Positions 24,331-38,585 of a stretch of DNA of 64,000 nt are shown in pieces. The translations under genes were made by a program, and so were the position numbers. The stretch's first letter is position 1, and every line of letters begins with the position of its first letter. The notes beneath the pieces are model-generated. The model was not told where the DNA came from. It searched no databases and worked only from the letters and a program-made list of their open reading frames with translations. The stretch is from Anisakis pegreffii (Eukaryota > Nematoda > Chromadorea > Rhabditida > Anisakidae), in assembly GCA_035041965.1 (NCBI GenBank), contig JAPYMA010000169.1:1-64000 (forward strand), given 5' to 3'.

Positions 24331-25545
24331 GTCTGATTCTGAAAATTCAAATCATTTATCATGCTCAAGTCACGTTTTTGTCTTCAAGTGACGTGTTCGG
24401 TCAATAGTTCGACTGAATCCACAAACGAATGACAATATCCATGGCGGAAGAGAAGAAACTTTCCGAACTTACTATTGTGTAAGTGATTTTCAAATGAAGG
24501 CACTCAAACATCGAAAATATGTAATGTAACAAAAGCGCATAAAAATCTCCCTATACTTACGGTAGACATGTAATGTGGCTCATTTGAGGAATTTATAGAA
24601 TGGCATAAAATTGAACGCCGATCAGAAAAGTTGAGAAAAGAACGATTCAAAACGGTGGCAGTTGAAACGTAATAGCGAAGTTGAGATGATATGCGAACGC
24701 TGTAACATAGGGAACTGTTGTAAAGATTCAATACGTTTATTGCATATCGATAATGCCATTTTAGAAAACATAATCAATATTAATGAAATCGTTTGGAATC
24801 AATAGCATAAGCAAATTGGCAAATCTTCTGAATTGTGATGCAGTGTGAAATGCATGAAATAAACATGAACCGAGATTATTGACTTCACAATATTCTAGCT
24901 GAAGCTAGGAAAAGCAATCATATGAAGCAGTTTGGAATCATAGGTCAGCAAGAAAACATGAACAGGAAACAAATAATGTGCGGCCGAAAAATTCGAAAAA
25001 ATCGCAATTCGTTTGAGAATTTTTTTGGAATACCGTTGTTTGTGGCAAAACATTGAGCGCATTGGAAGGACGATTCACTTGCTGTCAGAACCACTCTTTC
25101 ATTGGAAAAACGAATGATAAATGATTCGAATGAACAACACTCATCAAGCATTTCACACTGACATAAACTGTCCGAACATAAGTGATATTTTAACTAATCA
25201 AATAAGGAATTTAGAGAATGTGAAAGTTTGAAATGATACTGAACAGTAATATGTTAGAAGAAATTCAAAACGTATTCGAATAATTGACAAACAATTTCAT
25301 TTGTCGATTAACAGATACCTTCGAAAATTCTTAATAAAATCAAAATATTTATGAACGTTTCAGATTTTGTGTCTGGTATGTTTGTTGATTTGAAGGCATT
25401 GCCATGCTCTGAAGAGTAAATACTAGAACTAAAACTTCTCGCATGAGTACACATTGTTTATGAGAAACATTGCCTTGTCCAGCAAACAAGATCCAACCCA
25501 TCAAGTATTATCGACAACAACATCCAACCCATCAGGTATTATCAG

Positions 25546-25739
25546 TCTGGAACTGTCTTGGGATCAGATGTGGAAGCCCGAATGCTGCGCATGAACAACA
25601 GCGTTGCATCGAAACTGACGAACTCGGATCTGGGTAATAGCCTTGGATTGCAACTACTGAATTCATTCAGTGAAAGACACACAAATTTCTCAATCAGCGA
25701 ACGTTTCAACTCCATAGATGCTGAAAAAACCATCACGCT
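25546..25739 (+). CDS. Isolated candidate exon, Ser/Asn-rich, unrecognised
   Basis: A TATTATCAG acceptor precedes and a strong GTGAGC donor follows an open frame of 64 codons plus two bases. The translation (GSDVEARMLRMNNSVASK... FSISERFNSIDAEK) has normal amino-acid composition and resembles disordered regulatory sequence. It is on the same strand as the large gene at 32-38 kb and may be an upstream exon of it, but I could not place the connecting exons. A local 26-bp word (catccaacccatcaggtattatc) is duplicated just in front. Confidence 0.4.
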
Positions 25740-26247
25740 GTGAGCTTGGTTGGAGTATTTTGCTCGAAATGACTGCCACTGACTTCAAATGATATTCAAC
25801 GAGCAAATAAGCAGCTATTTATTGTTGAACACAATCTGGCGGCAATAGGTCATATGAATGTCAAAACGCAACTACCATTAATATGCGACAATAAAATTAG
25901 TACAATTCAAAAAAAGAATTCTTCTTACCAAAATTTCGCATAAATTGATATCATCTGGAATGTTTCAAAAATCATTCACTTGGAAACGACAAATTGCGGC
26001 AATGCGCAAAATTGGAAAATTCTGAAAATGCATAATGGTTTTTGCTGTGCAAAATTTTTGCTCTTCTGCAAAATTCACGAAGCGTGAATGTGGAACGATA
26101 TTTCACTCCCGTTAGTTTTCATATTTGCAACAATAAATTATGATTGCGCCATAAGCGATGCACTGAGAAGCCATTTCATTATTCTCATTTGATATATTTT
26201 ACGAAAAAAATTTCAACACGATGGAAGGCATTATATCTGTTTGTCGC

Positions 26248-26457
26248 TAAGACTCCAACGTGCATGCGGCAATGCAAAACAAATTCAAGGTGTTAAGAAC
26301 CAGTAGAAGTATGGTTCATCTACCAATCCAATTAACCATCAGTGGAAGTCAACCAATGACGGTGTTGCACAGGGATAATGAAGATGATGATTATCTGCAC
26401 GGACAAACAAGCTCATTCATATTCAGAATGCCATTCCATTGCAGCGATATAAAATAA
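26248..26457 (+). CDS. Second candidate exon of the same region, unrecognised
   Basis: The open frame on + reads VHAAMQNKFKVLRTSRSMVH, then QLTISGSQPMTVLHRDNEDD and a stop at 26455-26457. An acceptor-like gtcgctaag lies at about 26251. Its phase does not join directly to the exon ending at 25739, so either an exon is missing between them or one of the two is spurious. A GTGTTG after ATG ACG is a possible donor. Confidence 0.25.
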
Positions 26458-29400
26458 CAATAAAGAACACTGCAAAAAATTCACAGTTAGCGAAGAGACT
26501 GACTCGATCATTCAAACCACAAACGCTGAGGGAATCTATTCTGAAAAATTGGTAAGCTTCTCACGATAGGTACTCATCGAACAATTTTTTCTTTTAGCAT
26601 CAAAATGATAGTATTGAACTTTTTGCCGACAAAATAGGAATGAACCATTTTTTTCAGTTAATGTAAAGCTCTGAGTGCAAATGATAATCGCACAAATTGC
26701 TTTTCAGTGATTTTCTGCACACACACACACACGTGAATTGTTTTAGCAAGTTGCAGCAATACGAACAAGTTCCAGCAATCCTATCCAATAACGGCAGTTC
26801 ATTCGAGCATTTCAACTTCATGGAGAAGTTTCAAATGCGTTGATGATTACATAGATCGTTATTTCATAGGAATCAGTGACTGAAAGAAGTGCATCAGGAA
26901 CCGTGCGCAGTCTATGAACAGCCCTATGCATGAGAAACAGATGAAACTGAGAACTGTAAAAATTTTTATGGGTAAGGATTTAGCAGAGATCAGCTCAAAA
27001 ATTGAAAAGAATTTTATTCAGCTCAAAAATTGAAAAGAATTTTATTCAGCTCAAAATTGAAAAGAATTTAGTTTTATGTAAAGAATATATAATTTAGAAT
27101 TTTATCAATGTTGTACGCAACATTCAGCTCACTGAGCACCACATAACATTGGTGTGTGGTGCTAACAAGATGGAGAAAGTCGTAGACGGTGAAACGAGAG
27201 CGAGTCCGCGTCTGTGATTTTTTCAGAGCGACCACTTTTTCGAGATCATCGACTGCAAAATTCAGGTCGGAAACGACCAAAATCTCGCTCCCCTACATTT
27301 CACGTGCCTGCCCCTACAGCAATTCATTTAACACCAATTAATAATTTCCCAAACTAATTGCCAATTAATGCAAAAAAGATCCTCGATGAGTCATTTCGAT
27401 ACCATGATTAAGCATCAAATTTGAATACCAATATCAAAAAAACTATCCTCATTTATTGCGCGGTGTGTTTTGATGAGAAGCATTCTAAATAAAGCGCCAA
27501 AAACGATTAAAAGAAGTATTGACGATTTATGATGTGAATATTGCGTTTGTATATTAGTCTTAACAATTCGACGTTCACAATGAAATCATGATAGACGACG
27601 ATTACTGTACGTCGAATTTGTCGATTATAGAAAGACGATTCACTTAGGAAGATTGAGAATTGCGATTGTGTGATGATCAATTTGAATATAGTCAAGGAAC
27701 AAGAATGATTATAATAGGGAGATGATGAAACGATAATAAAACTTTAATAGCTACTTTCAAGTACATCATCAAATAGTGATTAAATGTTGCAAATTCGACT
27801 GAGAAAAAAAACGAAAGAAACGAACTTTTGTTTATATTAATGAATTATACGAGAAAATGAATTATTAATGAAATATACGAGAAGAGACAGAATCTTTTTT
27901 ATTAAGGCAATAAAAAACTCTGAAAATCATGAAGGAATTCCACAGAAAAAAAATGTTTGTCGGTGTTCTGATAGCAGAATGAGAAAAAAGAATCAGACCA
28001 CATTGATTCGTGCTAAAAGTGCTGTTTGCGTTACCGAATTTGATATATTCGATCAATTGGCTTGATAAAAACGATGCATTTGATGCATCGAATTCAACCT
28101 TACTCGAAGGTATAGTTTTAAAAAAATCGGCTTTTAAACAATCAGGCAGTAGTGTATGGATAATGGATATATTCAGAGGTCAGCTCATCACTGTATCACG
28201 ACAATCACCATACGTATACATAATGAAGTATGAACTAAATAAAAACAAAAGAGGAAAGGTTACTGAATAAATGAGTGAAGGAATGCATGAAACTTATAAT
28301 GTATATCGCGAATATTACACCAATTAGCGGACAAAAACACTCGAATCTGAAAGACGCTTCAAAAATTAATTGAGATTTTGAAATGATTGTATTCGAGTGA
28401 TACGCATGAACGGCCAAGGAATGATGAAACTAATTACGGTAGGTAGCGATTTTAACGAAAGATGTTTTTCTTTTTCTGAAGATAGAAGAGGATGGAAGCA
28501 CGAGTTCCGAGAAAGAGAATCAATCAAAAATGAGAAAGTGTCAAAAGATTCACGATGATCGGTTGTTGGTATTTGATTACGTTAATCGTTCACTATAACA
28601 ATCTCGTCTTTTTATGAAACTAATTTGTGCGGCTGAAAAAATCACCATTTTATGTCGAATGCAGGACGAAGTGAAACCCATCAAAATGCTAGTGAAAATA
28701 CTTTATTTCGTTCCATTGATCCAGAATGTTTCCGAATAATTAAATGATTGATTGGCTATTGTTATTGCATGATCTTGTTATCATTCCTCAGGACTGGGGA
28801 AAATAATGGTTGAGGTTCTTTAAGAATGAACGATTTGTTCATTTTTTTTTGAGGGCACAGTCATGTTCATTTTTTTGAAATCTCTTTCATGCGAACAATG
28901 TTCTAACAAACTGCACAATGTGTTTTCTGATGCCTTTTTTCATCAATGTTTGCTTCCGTTTGTTAGGTTCCTACGCAACCACATGATCTTTCAACTAGCC
29001 AAAAACTAGTGAATAATCTCTTGGGTTGCTGGTCACTTGTTTCGGCAACCCTTCAGAACCAAACTTTAACGACAACCGACTTAGAGTTTATGCATCAACA
29101 TTTGAACTCGCAGAATAAATGATCGAAAGAAGAAGATAGCGATTCTCTCAGAGGCGTATGCAAGCTTTTAAAATTTTGCATGAGTTGTAACTCCTATTAC
29201 CTAAAAGTACCGTTGACAAAAATACTAAGAATATATGTCGAAAGGATTATTACACTTCAAAAACGTCTATTTAGTTCATGGATCATGATTTCATTTGTAC
29301 CGGTAGCAATAGAGGATATGCAAAGCTAGCTTTTCAACGAGGAATCCGAAAACTGGAAGCATTTCCTTTGTATTCTCTAGGGCTTATTTAATTTGATGCA

Positions 29401-32400
29401 ATTAATCACTAATATTCATAAGTTTAAAGCTTCTCAGCGGCAGTGAACACTTTTCTTTGTCAGGAATCGCGTATAATAATAATTCATGAAACCCGCGTCT
29501 CAAAATGTCGTTCAAATACACGGCACAGTGCAGAATTTATTTGACTGTTCAATAATTGCAAGGTGTACAAATGCAATTATTTGAAATATGTAAGTGAAGT
29601 GCAATTTGAAATTGCATTCTACTTTTTGTGTGATGGTGTTCAATCATAAATTGCACTCTTGCATGTTCACGTCAAGCCGAAACACTCCAATGAATTATTC
29701 AACCAGTCATGACCGCAAAAAACAAAACCAATTGGATATTCACTGAAGCGAGTCTCAACGACAACGATCACCTCAACTTATTATCATCACTATTGTTATT
29801 ATTAATAAAATATTTTCCTACATGAAGAATGTTTGCCATAAATTCATCTATTATATTCGTACGTTCATATATGTTTGTATTCATCTGTAATGTACATGGA
29901 TGTTCGTGCAGTGCTATTAACGGTTTTATTGGCGAGAGAGACGGTGAACAAATCAGACGTTTGGTTTCGCATTCAAACACGGAATAATCAAAGAATCAAA
30001 ACAGATTGCTAACACAAAGGTTGACGAAGCGAATTTGTTCCCCACATTTATGAATGAATTCATGAAGATCACAATCACTCTCGAATACAAATAAACAATT
30101 CGAGAAGAAAGAATCAACAATCAAGTAAACATCATCATTTGGAATTGTCACATGCTCACCTACTCGCGAGACCATGATGTAATGCAAACAAGCGAAATTC
30201 ATCTGTTGCTCTGTTGAATGATCGAACGACGAGACGATGGATTGTGAAGAAATGATCATTTGCACAATACAAAATGCGAAAGACCGTAAAATAAAATACG
30301 TCAAATGATAAAGGGAATAATGTTCGAAAATTAGATGTGATTGCGCTCATACACCTATTTGCTGACTTGAATGATATTATTCAGGGGTTGGTGAATATTA
30401 CCATAAAGCTGTTGGTGCTATCTTGTGGTGTTTGTTAACCATAAAATAACAACACTCCATCTATGCAAACACACTACACTTATTCTCCTGCAGTTGCATA
30501 GAATCTGATTGCTCCAACATTACTTCATATACGGAAACCACCATCAATCATGTTATTATAATCTAAGATTTGATAAAGTATTCTACTGCAGAAAAGGTAT
30601 GGTCCATTTAGTAGTTCGCTTCATTACGTGCCATAGATTATTGTTCGTTATAACCACGTTTCTCTTTCAAGACTACTAGCTTGCAAGATAATTACTCTCT
30701 GTGACAACCTGAAAATCTATCGCATTGTTTCATGTGCGGCTGCATGAAATGCATTGGAAGTGATTATGTATCTAAAGGAAACGAGCGAAGTCTCTTAAGA
30801 TGCTCCTAAAAGCGCACTCATATCAACTAAACAGAATACGCGCATATATAGAATCAACAAAGGTGCAATGCCATATGCAGAAGAATGTTTCGACGACCTT
30901 AGCATTCGTATCATTCGTAATCGCATCATTAAAGCAAAAGATTATTACGTAGTGATGATGATCAAAAATCTCAATTACCTAACGAAAGCCATCAAGGCTC
31001 TATGCGAGTAATAACTCGTGTACTGTCCAAAAGTCTACATCATGACAATTAGTTTAATAACATTCCCAATACCAAAATATAGCATCGATTGAAAATTTGA
31101 ACTTTCTTCCGTTCGTTTCAAAAAGTCGAAAAGTGCTTTCGAATCTCTTCACTAATCCGATATACAATAAGTAATTCAATTTCTAATTAGTTGCTGTTAA
31201 ATGACCATGATCAGCTACTCAGCGGAAAGACGGGACTAATTGGGAGAGATTTAAACTTAAATAAATTAACACATTCATCGAAGACGTATTTATGATCATT
31301 CAATCGTGCTTTTTTACAGTGGAAATCGCTGTTTATCTGTGTATGATGTTGTTTTAGACACATAGGCGCATGTAGAACAGATGATTGAGAATTTGGAAAT
31401 GAGAATGCGAATTAATAAGAAACTAACCGGTTCAATCGACTTATAACAAATAATCGATTACCAAAAACCAGCTTTTTACAACTTCTCTTCTTTCCATCGT
31501 CATCGCATTCCACTGATTTGAGCTGTTCACAAAAAGTCAAATTATGGGTTTGCATTGTTTTGTAAACAAATAATTTGTATTTCGTGCACAATATGATAGA
31601 TTTATGAATGCTGGAACAAAAAACAAAAAACAACACTCTTCCTTTCGTGAATTGCAGTTGACTGGGTGTGGGCTTGCGAAAAATGCTATCGTTATCCATG
31701 TGACAGTGTAATTTGAAGACTGATTCTCAAATTCACAACTGCACCCACCAATCATTGCGCTTTATTCAACATTCTATTTGTACCTTCAACATGAACCTTT
31801 GAGAAAATGATTCCAAAGCGATGAGATCGTTTTAAACTAATTCAAGCAACTGATTCCGGAGAATACAAATGATTCGGAAGCAAAATTTTACAAAAATGAA
31901 GAGCAAACTGAAAATATTGTTGCATTGAATTTATCAATACTTTCCCAAATCACTTTCATTCATTTTCAAATTCTAATCATTTGCAATCAATCGTAGGTTA
32001 TGAAACAATGAAACCTGTTATTATTGTAATTATTCATTATATTTCATCGCCACTTTTTCCATTTTCATGATGCTCACGTACATTTTCTACCGCATTACAG
32101 GTTAGGTTCCTCCCTGAGTTTAACGACAATGAGGGATAATCCGAGCAAATGCAGTACTTTTCCACGTGACCAGGTGAACATGCAATCTGATTCTTCGTTT
32201 ACGACATTACATAGCAGCATTCTTGACTTTTGAATCACATGATGTACAGATGAATGAGCTACATTCCTCCTTTCAGTGCTACATGTGCTTGGTTATGACG
32301 AATCTAGTTTAGACCCAGGAAAACAAAAACGTCTATATCATGATAGCACTATGCGGAAAGTTGAGCACACAATGAAAGTGCTATAAATTCGTTTGTATGC

Positions 32401-32422
32401 TTGTTTAGTGTTCATCTTTCAG
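26458..32422. other. Non-coding or intronic stretch
   Basis: It holds an (AC)-rich word at about 26722, a 28-bp tandem triplet at 26991-27070 and otherwise AT-rich sequence. A minus-strand frame at 27074-27280 and another at 29996-30304 look mildly protein-like but have no matched partners. The stretch may be intron of the plus-strand gene. Confidence 0.35.
26991..27072. repeat. 28/29-bp tandem repeat, three copies
   Basis: The unit cagctcaaaaattgaaaaga-attttatt starts at 26991, 27019 and 27048; the last copy has lost one A of the run. Confidence 0.85.
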
Positions 32423-35400
32423 ATCTCGAGCAGTAGGCATACACCTGCGTATGCACAGCAAACCACTGAACGAATACGATCAGGCAGTGGACAACAACAG
32501 AGAGGTGTTAATCAACTGATATCATCGAAGTTTTATAAGTTATGAAAAAGTTTCCGCAAAAACAAAATAAAATATATAGATCTTACTGTATGATCCTACA
32601 GAAGCATTCGAAATGATATCTCGTTTCTTAACGATGAGAGACTCAAATCTGACAACTTCTCGAGATTTAGAACTGTGAGAGAATTTAACTCGAAACTGAA
32701 ATGTTCGGTGGAAAAATTGTTTTCCGTTCCAGAAAAATGCCAGAACAGTTCCGCAGAGTCAAGGATCATACGTAATCTTACCAAATATCAATACCACACG
32801 GAAGAGCCCTCAACGCAAAGGAACACGTGGGGCCGATCGTTCCGGAAGATTTATCGCGAATTCGTTGAGAACGACGATGAGACACCGATAGATTACGAAG
32901 AAATTCAGCGTGAAGAAGTGCTTGACGTGCACGGAAATGACGCAATGTAAGACGCATTCAACGAGAAAAATAATGATCGTGGTAGATAAAATGCAAATAT
33001 GAATCAAACATAATTTCTCACTCATTCTTCTCGAACTTCTTGCAGTAAACTCTGAAATTCACCAATCATCAATTCTAAGAAAGTCAATAAATCGTTAATG
33101 AATACCTTACCTTACAAGAAGTAACCCTTTCTCAAATAAATACGCTCATTCTTTTGTTCACTATGGTGGGACATACTTATTTTGGACTTCACAACAATTA
33201 TTATTCTTATTATTGTTATTATTATTATTATTATTATTGTTATTATTATTGTTATTATTATTTTTTAATATTATTATTACGTGTAACATTACAACCAGTG
33301 ACGGAAGCAGAATGAGAACAAAGACTGTGCTCAGCTCAGGCTTATGAACCTGAGCACTGAATCGTGAGTGAGAGAGCCAAAAATCGATAAGTTTGAACAT
33401 ATGAAGTTCAAAATTTACCCGGCTTTAGGGAACAGTGAGCGAAATGCATCTTTTTTGGTGAGGGTTTTCATTAATGATGTCAGCAGCGATGCTAACACCA
33501 CTGAGCAAAATTCCTTCGGAAACTCTCGTGAACCCACAAACAGATCTGTTATAACTACAGAGAGGGCAAATCATTTCCCCATTCAAATAACAAGTGCACA
33601 CTTCCATAAATTTACCACCATCCGAAGTTCAGTCGAGACATAAAACAATGGCTGCGACAAATCATAAATCTAGAATGAAACAATAGGTGTAATAAAAAAG
33701 ATGGCACAATAGCAAAGGATATAGTAGTGCCATTATGATAGCAGTGGTAAGAAGACCGAAGTGGAAAAGAAGAAACATCAGTGTTGTTAGGAACAAGAGC
33801 AATGCTGGCAGCATTAATCAGCAGTAATTGTTGATCATAAGTGGGCACGAATGATGCTTACTATTAATATGGCAGCATTACAAGCTGATTCTAATGAATT
33901 AAGATTCATTTATGGAAATTATTAGTGAATAAGCATTTGCTGATTCAGAGTATTCAATTGACGTCGAATAAGTCTGATTGTGAGTAATCTGAATAATTCG
34001 GAATGTGAACAAGCCAAATAATAAATTGCAACGTTGTTTTCGTGCATAAATCATGCATTTTTACGATTTACTTTGGACAAACTTTTATTTTCATTCATAC
34101 GAACGATTATCAAATAATTCGTAAGTGAATCATTCATTCATGAAATACTTCTTTTTTGAACCATCTTTTGGCATATGATTTTCATAGTCTAAAATTCACT
34201 TAAATAAAAGAAGGCGCCAGCCAGAATGCGTCGAAAATGTCATCAATTTGCAGGCGCTGGAATGCTCAACGCTTGCAAGAAGTCAGAAGATGCGAAGAAT
34301 TTGTGGAGTCACCAATTGAAACATTGAACAAACGACAAAAACCAATTCTGACACCAATTCGGGTGGTAATTGAAGAAGAAATACCGCTCGATGACGTTCA
34401 TGCCAGGTCAATAAGCAGCATTCCGAACGACTGTCATATGGAAAGAGTGCATAAAAATGTTTTATTTCATGAGAAGCAATATCACAAAATTGGAACCGTC
34501 AACGAAAAGACTGCCACTAAGAAACTTTCGACTGCTGAAGAGATGAATCGATCGCGATCACCCAATACCTCACCTTCTACAATTCCACCTCCGCCTCCTC
34601 CACTGCCCCGGGCCTTTTTAGCTGGATCATACTCTCAACAGTTGCACAGTTCAAAATCAATTGACAGAAAAGGAATATCACAAGATTCCGTCTGGACAGA
34701 TTCTGACATAAACAAGCATGATTTTGATCTGCGCTTGAAAGAACCCGACCGGAAAAGTATCCCAAAAGAATATCGGCAAGTGAGTTTTCTAACTGATCAT
34801 GGCAATCGTTCACATGAAAAGAGAGGATGGAGTGATAGAAATAGTTCAACACAGCAAAACTCAAATGTATCGTCATGCAGCGAGTGGCAAGCTGAAGATG
34901 AGACGTTCAGCGATGACGAAATCAATTCCGAAAGGCATCAAGAACGAACCAGAGGCAGTGGTCAGGTATTTCACGATCGTGTTTCCATAGCCGACCACGG
35001 ATCGAGAAATCAGTGCGATCGACCGCCTTATCAAGATGCCGAACACCAAGCGGATGCTAGCGGCCATAGAACAAACCGCCAATGGCATTCAGATATTATT
35101 TTAGGTTCATCCAACGAGAACGGCAATGAACGACGCAGTTTTCTTGCCTCTCCATCAAGCCGATATCGAATCAAAAGTGAGAACAGTTCCGTCACTGGAG
35201 AAAATCTACAAACTGAAGCCTTACGCAATCGTGACGATTCTACAATCAACATAACGAGCGATAGAGGTGTGAATGATCGTGAACTGCAAAATTATTTTCA
35301 TCAATCAGCGCCCGATTTTATCGAAGTGCTATCTTGCGTAAGCCCGTCAGAATTCGGATCTGAAACAACCATTCAAAAGCAAATGATTTCACAACCGACA

Positions 35401-36627
35401 CAAACAGATAAAGCGTTCGACGAGGACTATACACTAGTCAAAAAACTTGATCATGCTATCGAAAGCACGATGGATTTGGAAACACAACATACCGAATGCA
35501 CTCACAAAGAACACGTCTCAAATCTCGTAAAAATGTTCGAAAAGAATAGAGCAAACTCGACCGTGACTCGAATATCGCAGGTTTCAATTGCACAGTAATT
35601 TCTGACAATTTTAATTCATTAAAGAATACACATTATGATGTCCATATATAATATATCATCTCTTAAATGCGTTGTAAACTATCGGTATGCAGATGCAACC
35701 GTTTTTTAACAAGGATTTATGGAATTTTGTATTTTTTGAACAAACGAATTATTTGCTAACATTTTTTCGAAACATCCAGCGTATCACCTTTATGGCATCT
35801 TTTGGAAGCATCGAAAGATACGAATAAATATTAGTAATAATTTGTCAAAAACTAGTTACACCTGTATATGCTTATCTTCCAAGACACCATGCGCCTCCTA
35901 GAAGAAGCATCCATCCCTTCATTTGGATTCGTTTGAAGGAATTCGAGGTTCATACAAAAGTCAACGAGGAACTGAGCAAATTTGTTGAGTCATATTTCGG
36001 TGATGATCACCCAGTAACAGTTAGGATATTGGAAAAAAGTGATGTTCCGCTGCAGCACTACTGGGGAGTGAAAGCCAGAATCGGAAACGACCGGAAGGTG
36101 CCTTACATAATCTTACTTGTACTGACTCATCGTTCATTAATGCTGGAAGAAAATGTTTCGGTGACCATTTTTGTGATATATTCGAATGAATCACAAAAAT
36201 GCAGCTGATAATCTTGCATTCGAAAGAAGGCTGAACGCATTGAATTGCATTGTTTTCATGTTTTTGAGAAACAACTGAAAATACACTTTCAGAAGGCAAA
36301 CGTCTCACTTGAACAATTGCTCACATTGACGCCCGAATGCGCAGACCAAAACCTGCTTCAAACCCGCCGCGTTGCAAAAGTTCCCTTATTTTCACTTCGA
36401 AATCATGGTACATTACCACTGCTGCATTTTTTCACTGCATTCGAGCTCTTTTCAGTGTTTCATTTCCAGTTGTAGAAGGTAATGAAGCAGTGATAGACCA
36501 ATGAATCCATTTGCAGTTAACCATGCATGGAAGGAGGAATCGATATCTAATATAAAAAATGAAATTTCTGGGTCAGAAAGCAAACGAAAGTGTGTTCACG
36601 AAAAAATTGAAGAAAGTAAAATGCTGG
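32423..36627 (+). CDS. Unrecognised large protein: phase-matched exons with a disordered, polyproline-containing region
   Basis: Six exons join without frame conflict: 32423-32504, 32733-32946, 34254-35580, 35939-36097, 36293-36407 and 36517-36627. The first junctions are strong: AGAG|GTGTTA, GCAAT|GTAAGA and TTTGCAG|G rebuild Glu and Met codons. The translation runs from a Ser/Gln-rich start (ISSSRHTPAYAQQ) through WGRSFRKIYREFVEND to a 442-codon exon. That exon is rich in Ser, Arg, Asp and Asn, with TIPPPPPPLPRAF (a likely SH3/EVH1/profilin ligand) and HVSNLVKMFEKNRA near its end. The helical EFEVHTKVNEELSKFVESYF follows. No family is recognised. The 5' end is not defined: no ATG lies in the first exon, so upstream exons exist. 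The stop at 35596 is avoided only if the CAG|GTTTCA donor at 35580 is used; otherwise the protein ends there. Confidence 0.6.
33195..33290. repeat. (ATT)n microsatellite in an intron
   Basis: A run of att/gtt triplets with a few interruptions. The poly-Asn frame on the opposite strand is an artefact. Confidence 0.95.
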
Positions 36628-36697
36628 GTGAGTGCTCGAACTTCATAAAATTCAGTTGAATGTTATGACCAATTTACAACATCGGATATTTAACAAG

Positions 36698-38585
36698 TGA
36701 TTCTGTCACAAATGGCGTCGGCAATGGTGGACCGTCGAATGCCAAAACATTTTGGTGGTTCGACGCGAGTTTAGCCGATGCGTTTCGCAACCATTCAATA
36801 TTCGGTAATCCACAAAATTTATATTTTCAAATTTAGCACGAGACCGCGGGAAAAAGATTTTGTGCATTTGCTTGCACTAATCAGAACGTAATGTTGAATT
36901 TGTCTCATTAGAGGGAAAACAAAAAAAAGCGAAAGCATCGCGTCTTGTTTTAACGGGTACCTACAAAAAGATGCTGCTGGCGGTGGATATAGTTCTACTA
37001 AATCAGTTTAAGGAATCCGAAAACATCCGTTTCTGATGAGTTTAAAGGTCGGCGAGATATCCACTGAATGTTTCAATCATATAGGCGAGAAATTGCACAC
37101 AGAAGTGGTTGATCAGAATCCGATAAACCGCGATCAACTGATAGGATTTCAAAAATTCAACCAGTTGAAGCCACTTGTACTGTTGGAACAATCCAGATTG
37201 GCACGATTTGCAAGTGCTGAAAGTGGAGCATTGTCGTTCAGTTGTTCCACTTGAAAATGAACTTCGTAAACTGAAATGTGATGACGATGAAGTCATGATC
37301 TCCAATCGATCATCCGCATCTGAAAGAATTCGAATAGCTATGAAACGAATTGAAGTCGAATTAATGCAAAATTATGAGCATTACGAGGTGACTGTTCTCT
37401 CTTATTGTATGATTTTTCAGAAACTGTTTTTCCGCTTACGATTTATCAGTTCCCAGATTTAGTAATAGGTATCTATGAAGTTCGAGCGAATTGTTACTTA
37501 TGACTGTAAGTTATGAATTGCAGTCCACTGGCCAAATACGAAGTGATGATGTGCACAAATGTAGTAGTTTAGAGCTAATGAGAAAGATCTTTTTCATTGC
37601 ATCGTAGAGTTCGAAATTCGAAATGCTTTGACAATGAAACAAAGACGAAAGGTTATCATTGATGATTTGTGAACACTGAGAATCAACTGACGAACAGTGT
37701 GTTGATCAGCTGACAGTGAAAATTTTCAGGGACTTCTGGATAGGATCAAGGTTGAAGATCATCCATACACGCGATTGGCTTTGCTGATAATGCGTGCTGA
37801 TGCATCACTATGTACAGCGAAAATAACAAGAGGCAAGTTTGCATCGCACGATCATTAAACGAACGATGGTTCCACAAGAAGGGATTTGCTGACGATGAGC
37901 AAACGGCTCTACTGAACTATTATTAGGAGAACGCGAACTGCCATTGTCAGGAGCATTAATTTCAGAGTGTTTGGGTTGCTACAGATCTGATTTTATTGAC
38001 TGAAGCTTGGTCACAGTTGAGCCCGAGCCAGCAGAAGCTTGCTGGGCGTCAACTCAAGACTTCACTGAGGGCACATGTAAAAATTCAGCCAAGGTTTTGA
38101 ATGAGCGAAACTTTAGTATGTGCGCTATTGTTAGGAACAAACGGCATGATTTTAGTGATCGGGGAATTTCAGCAGAAATTAAACGGAATTAAGTATTTGA
38201 TCAGTGGTTACAGCAGAAGAATTGTTGTCAGTGATGAACTGCGCCATTTTATATACGCTGTATTGATGGTTTTTGTATTAGTTTTGGTGTCGATACTATC
38301 AATATCAGTTCATCTGTGTGTTTAGATGCCGTAAAGAGAAGACAGCGTTACACAATAGCAAAGAAACGCTACAGTGAACTACTCGAGAAGGCAAAAGTAT
38401 CATTGAAAGCTGATGATATTAGTCTTATAAAAATTCTCGAAAAACTATCGGCCGTTTTAGCTGAATATCCGGATCAAAGAGATAATCGTCTGAAAAATGT
38501 TTGTTGGCAATCATTGAAAGACGCTCAACGAGGTTGGAATTTCGCTGATGGTTATGTCCTTTTACATATCCCAATCATTTGGTAA
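36698..38585 (+). CDS. Likely 3' exons of the same plus-strand gene, helical, boundaries uncertain
   Basis: Several exon-like segments follow. About 37230-37387 reads PLENELRKLKCDDDEVMIS and RIRIAMKRIEVELMQNYEHY. 37730-37832 reads GLLDRIKVEDHPYTRLALL. 38006-38076 reads WSQLSPSQQKLAGRQLKTSL. 38326-38585 reads KRRQRYTIAKKRYSELLEKA and ends with a stop. The first three are phase-compatible, the second junction only if a GC-AG intron (AGAG|GCAAGT at 37833) is used. All are long amphipathic helices, so a BAR-like or other coiled-coil domain is possible; this is inference. Between 36698 and 37230 two frames both look coding and I could not choose. The last exon needs a phase-1 partner I did not find. 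Confidence 0.45.

Larger units (their letters stand above)
18300..25540. other. Gene-poor stretch with foldback elements
   Basis: No phase-consistent exon series was found. It contains the foldbacks at 21477-21671, 23242-23362 and 24241-24330. A small + frame at 19240-19524 is listed separately with low confidence. Confidence 0.4.

Noticed and set aside
33161..33400. Poly-asparagine frame on the minus strand
   Set aside because: Reads through the (ATT)n microsatellite.
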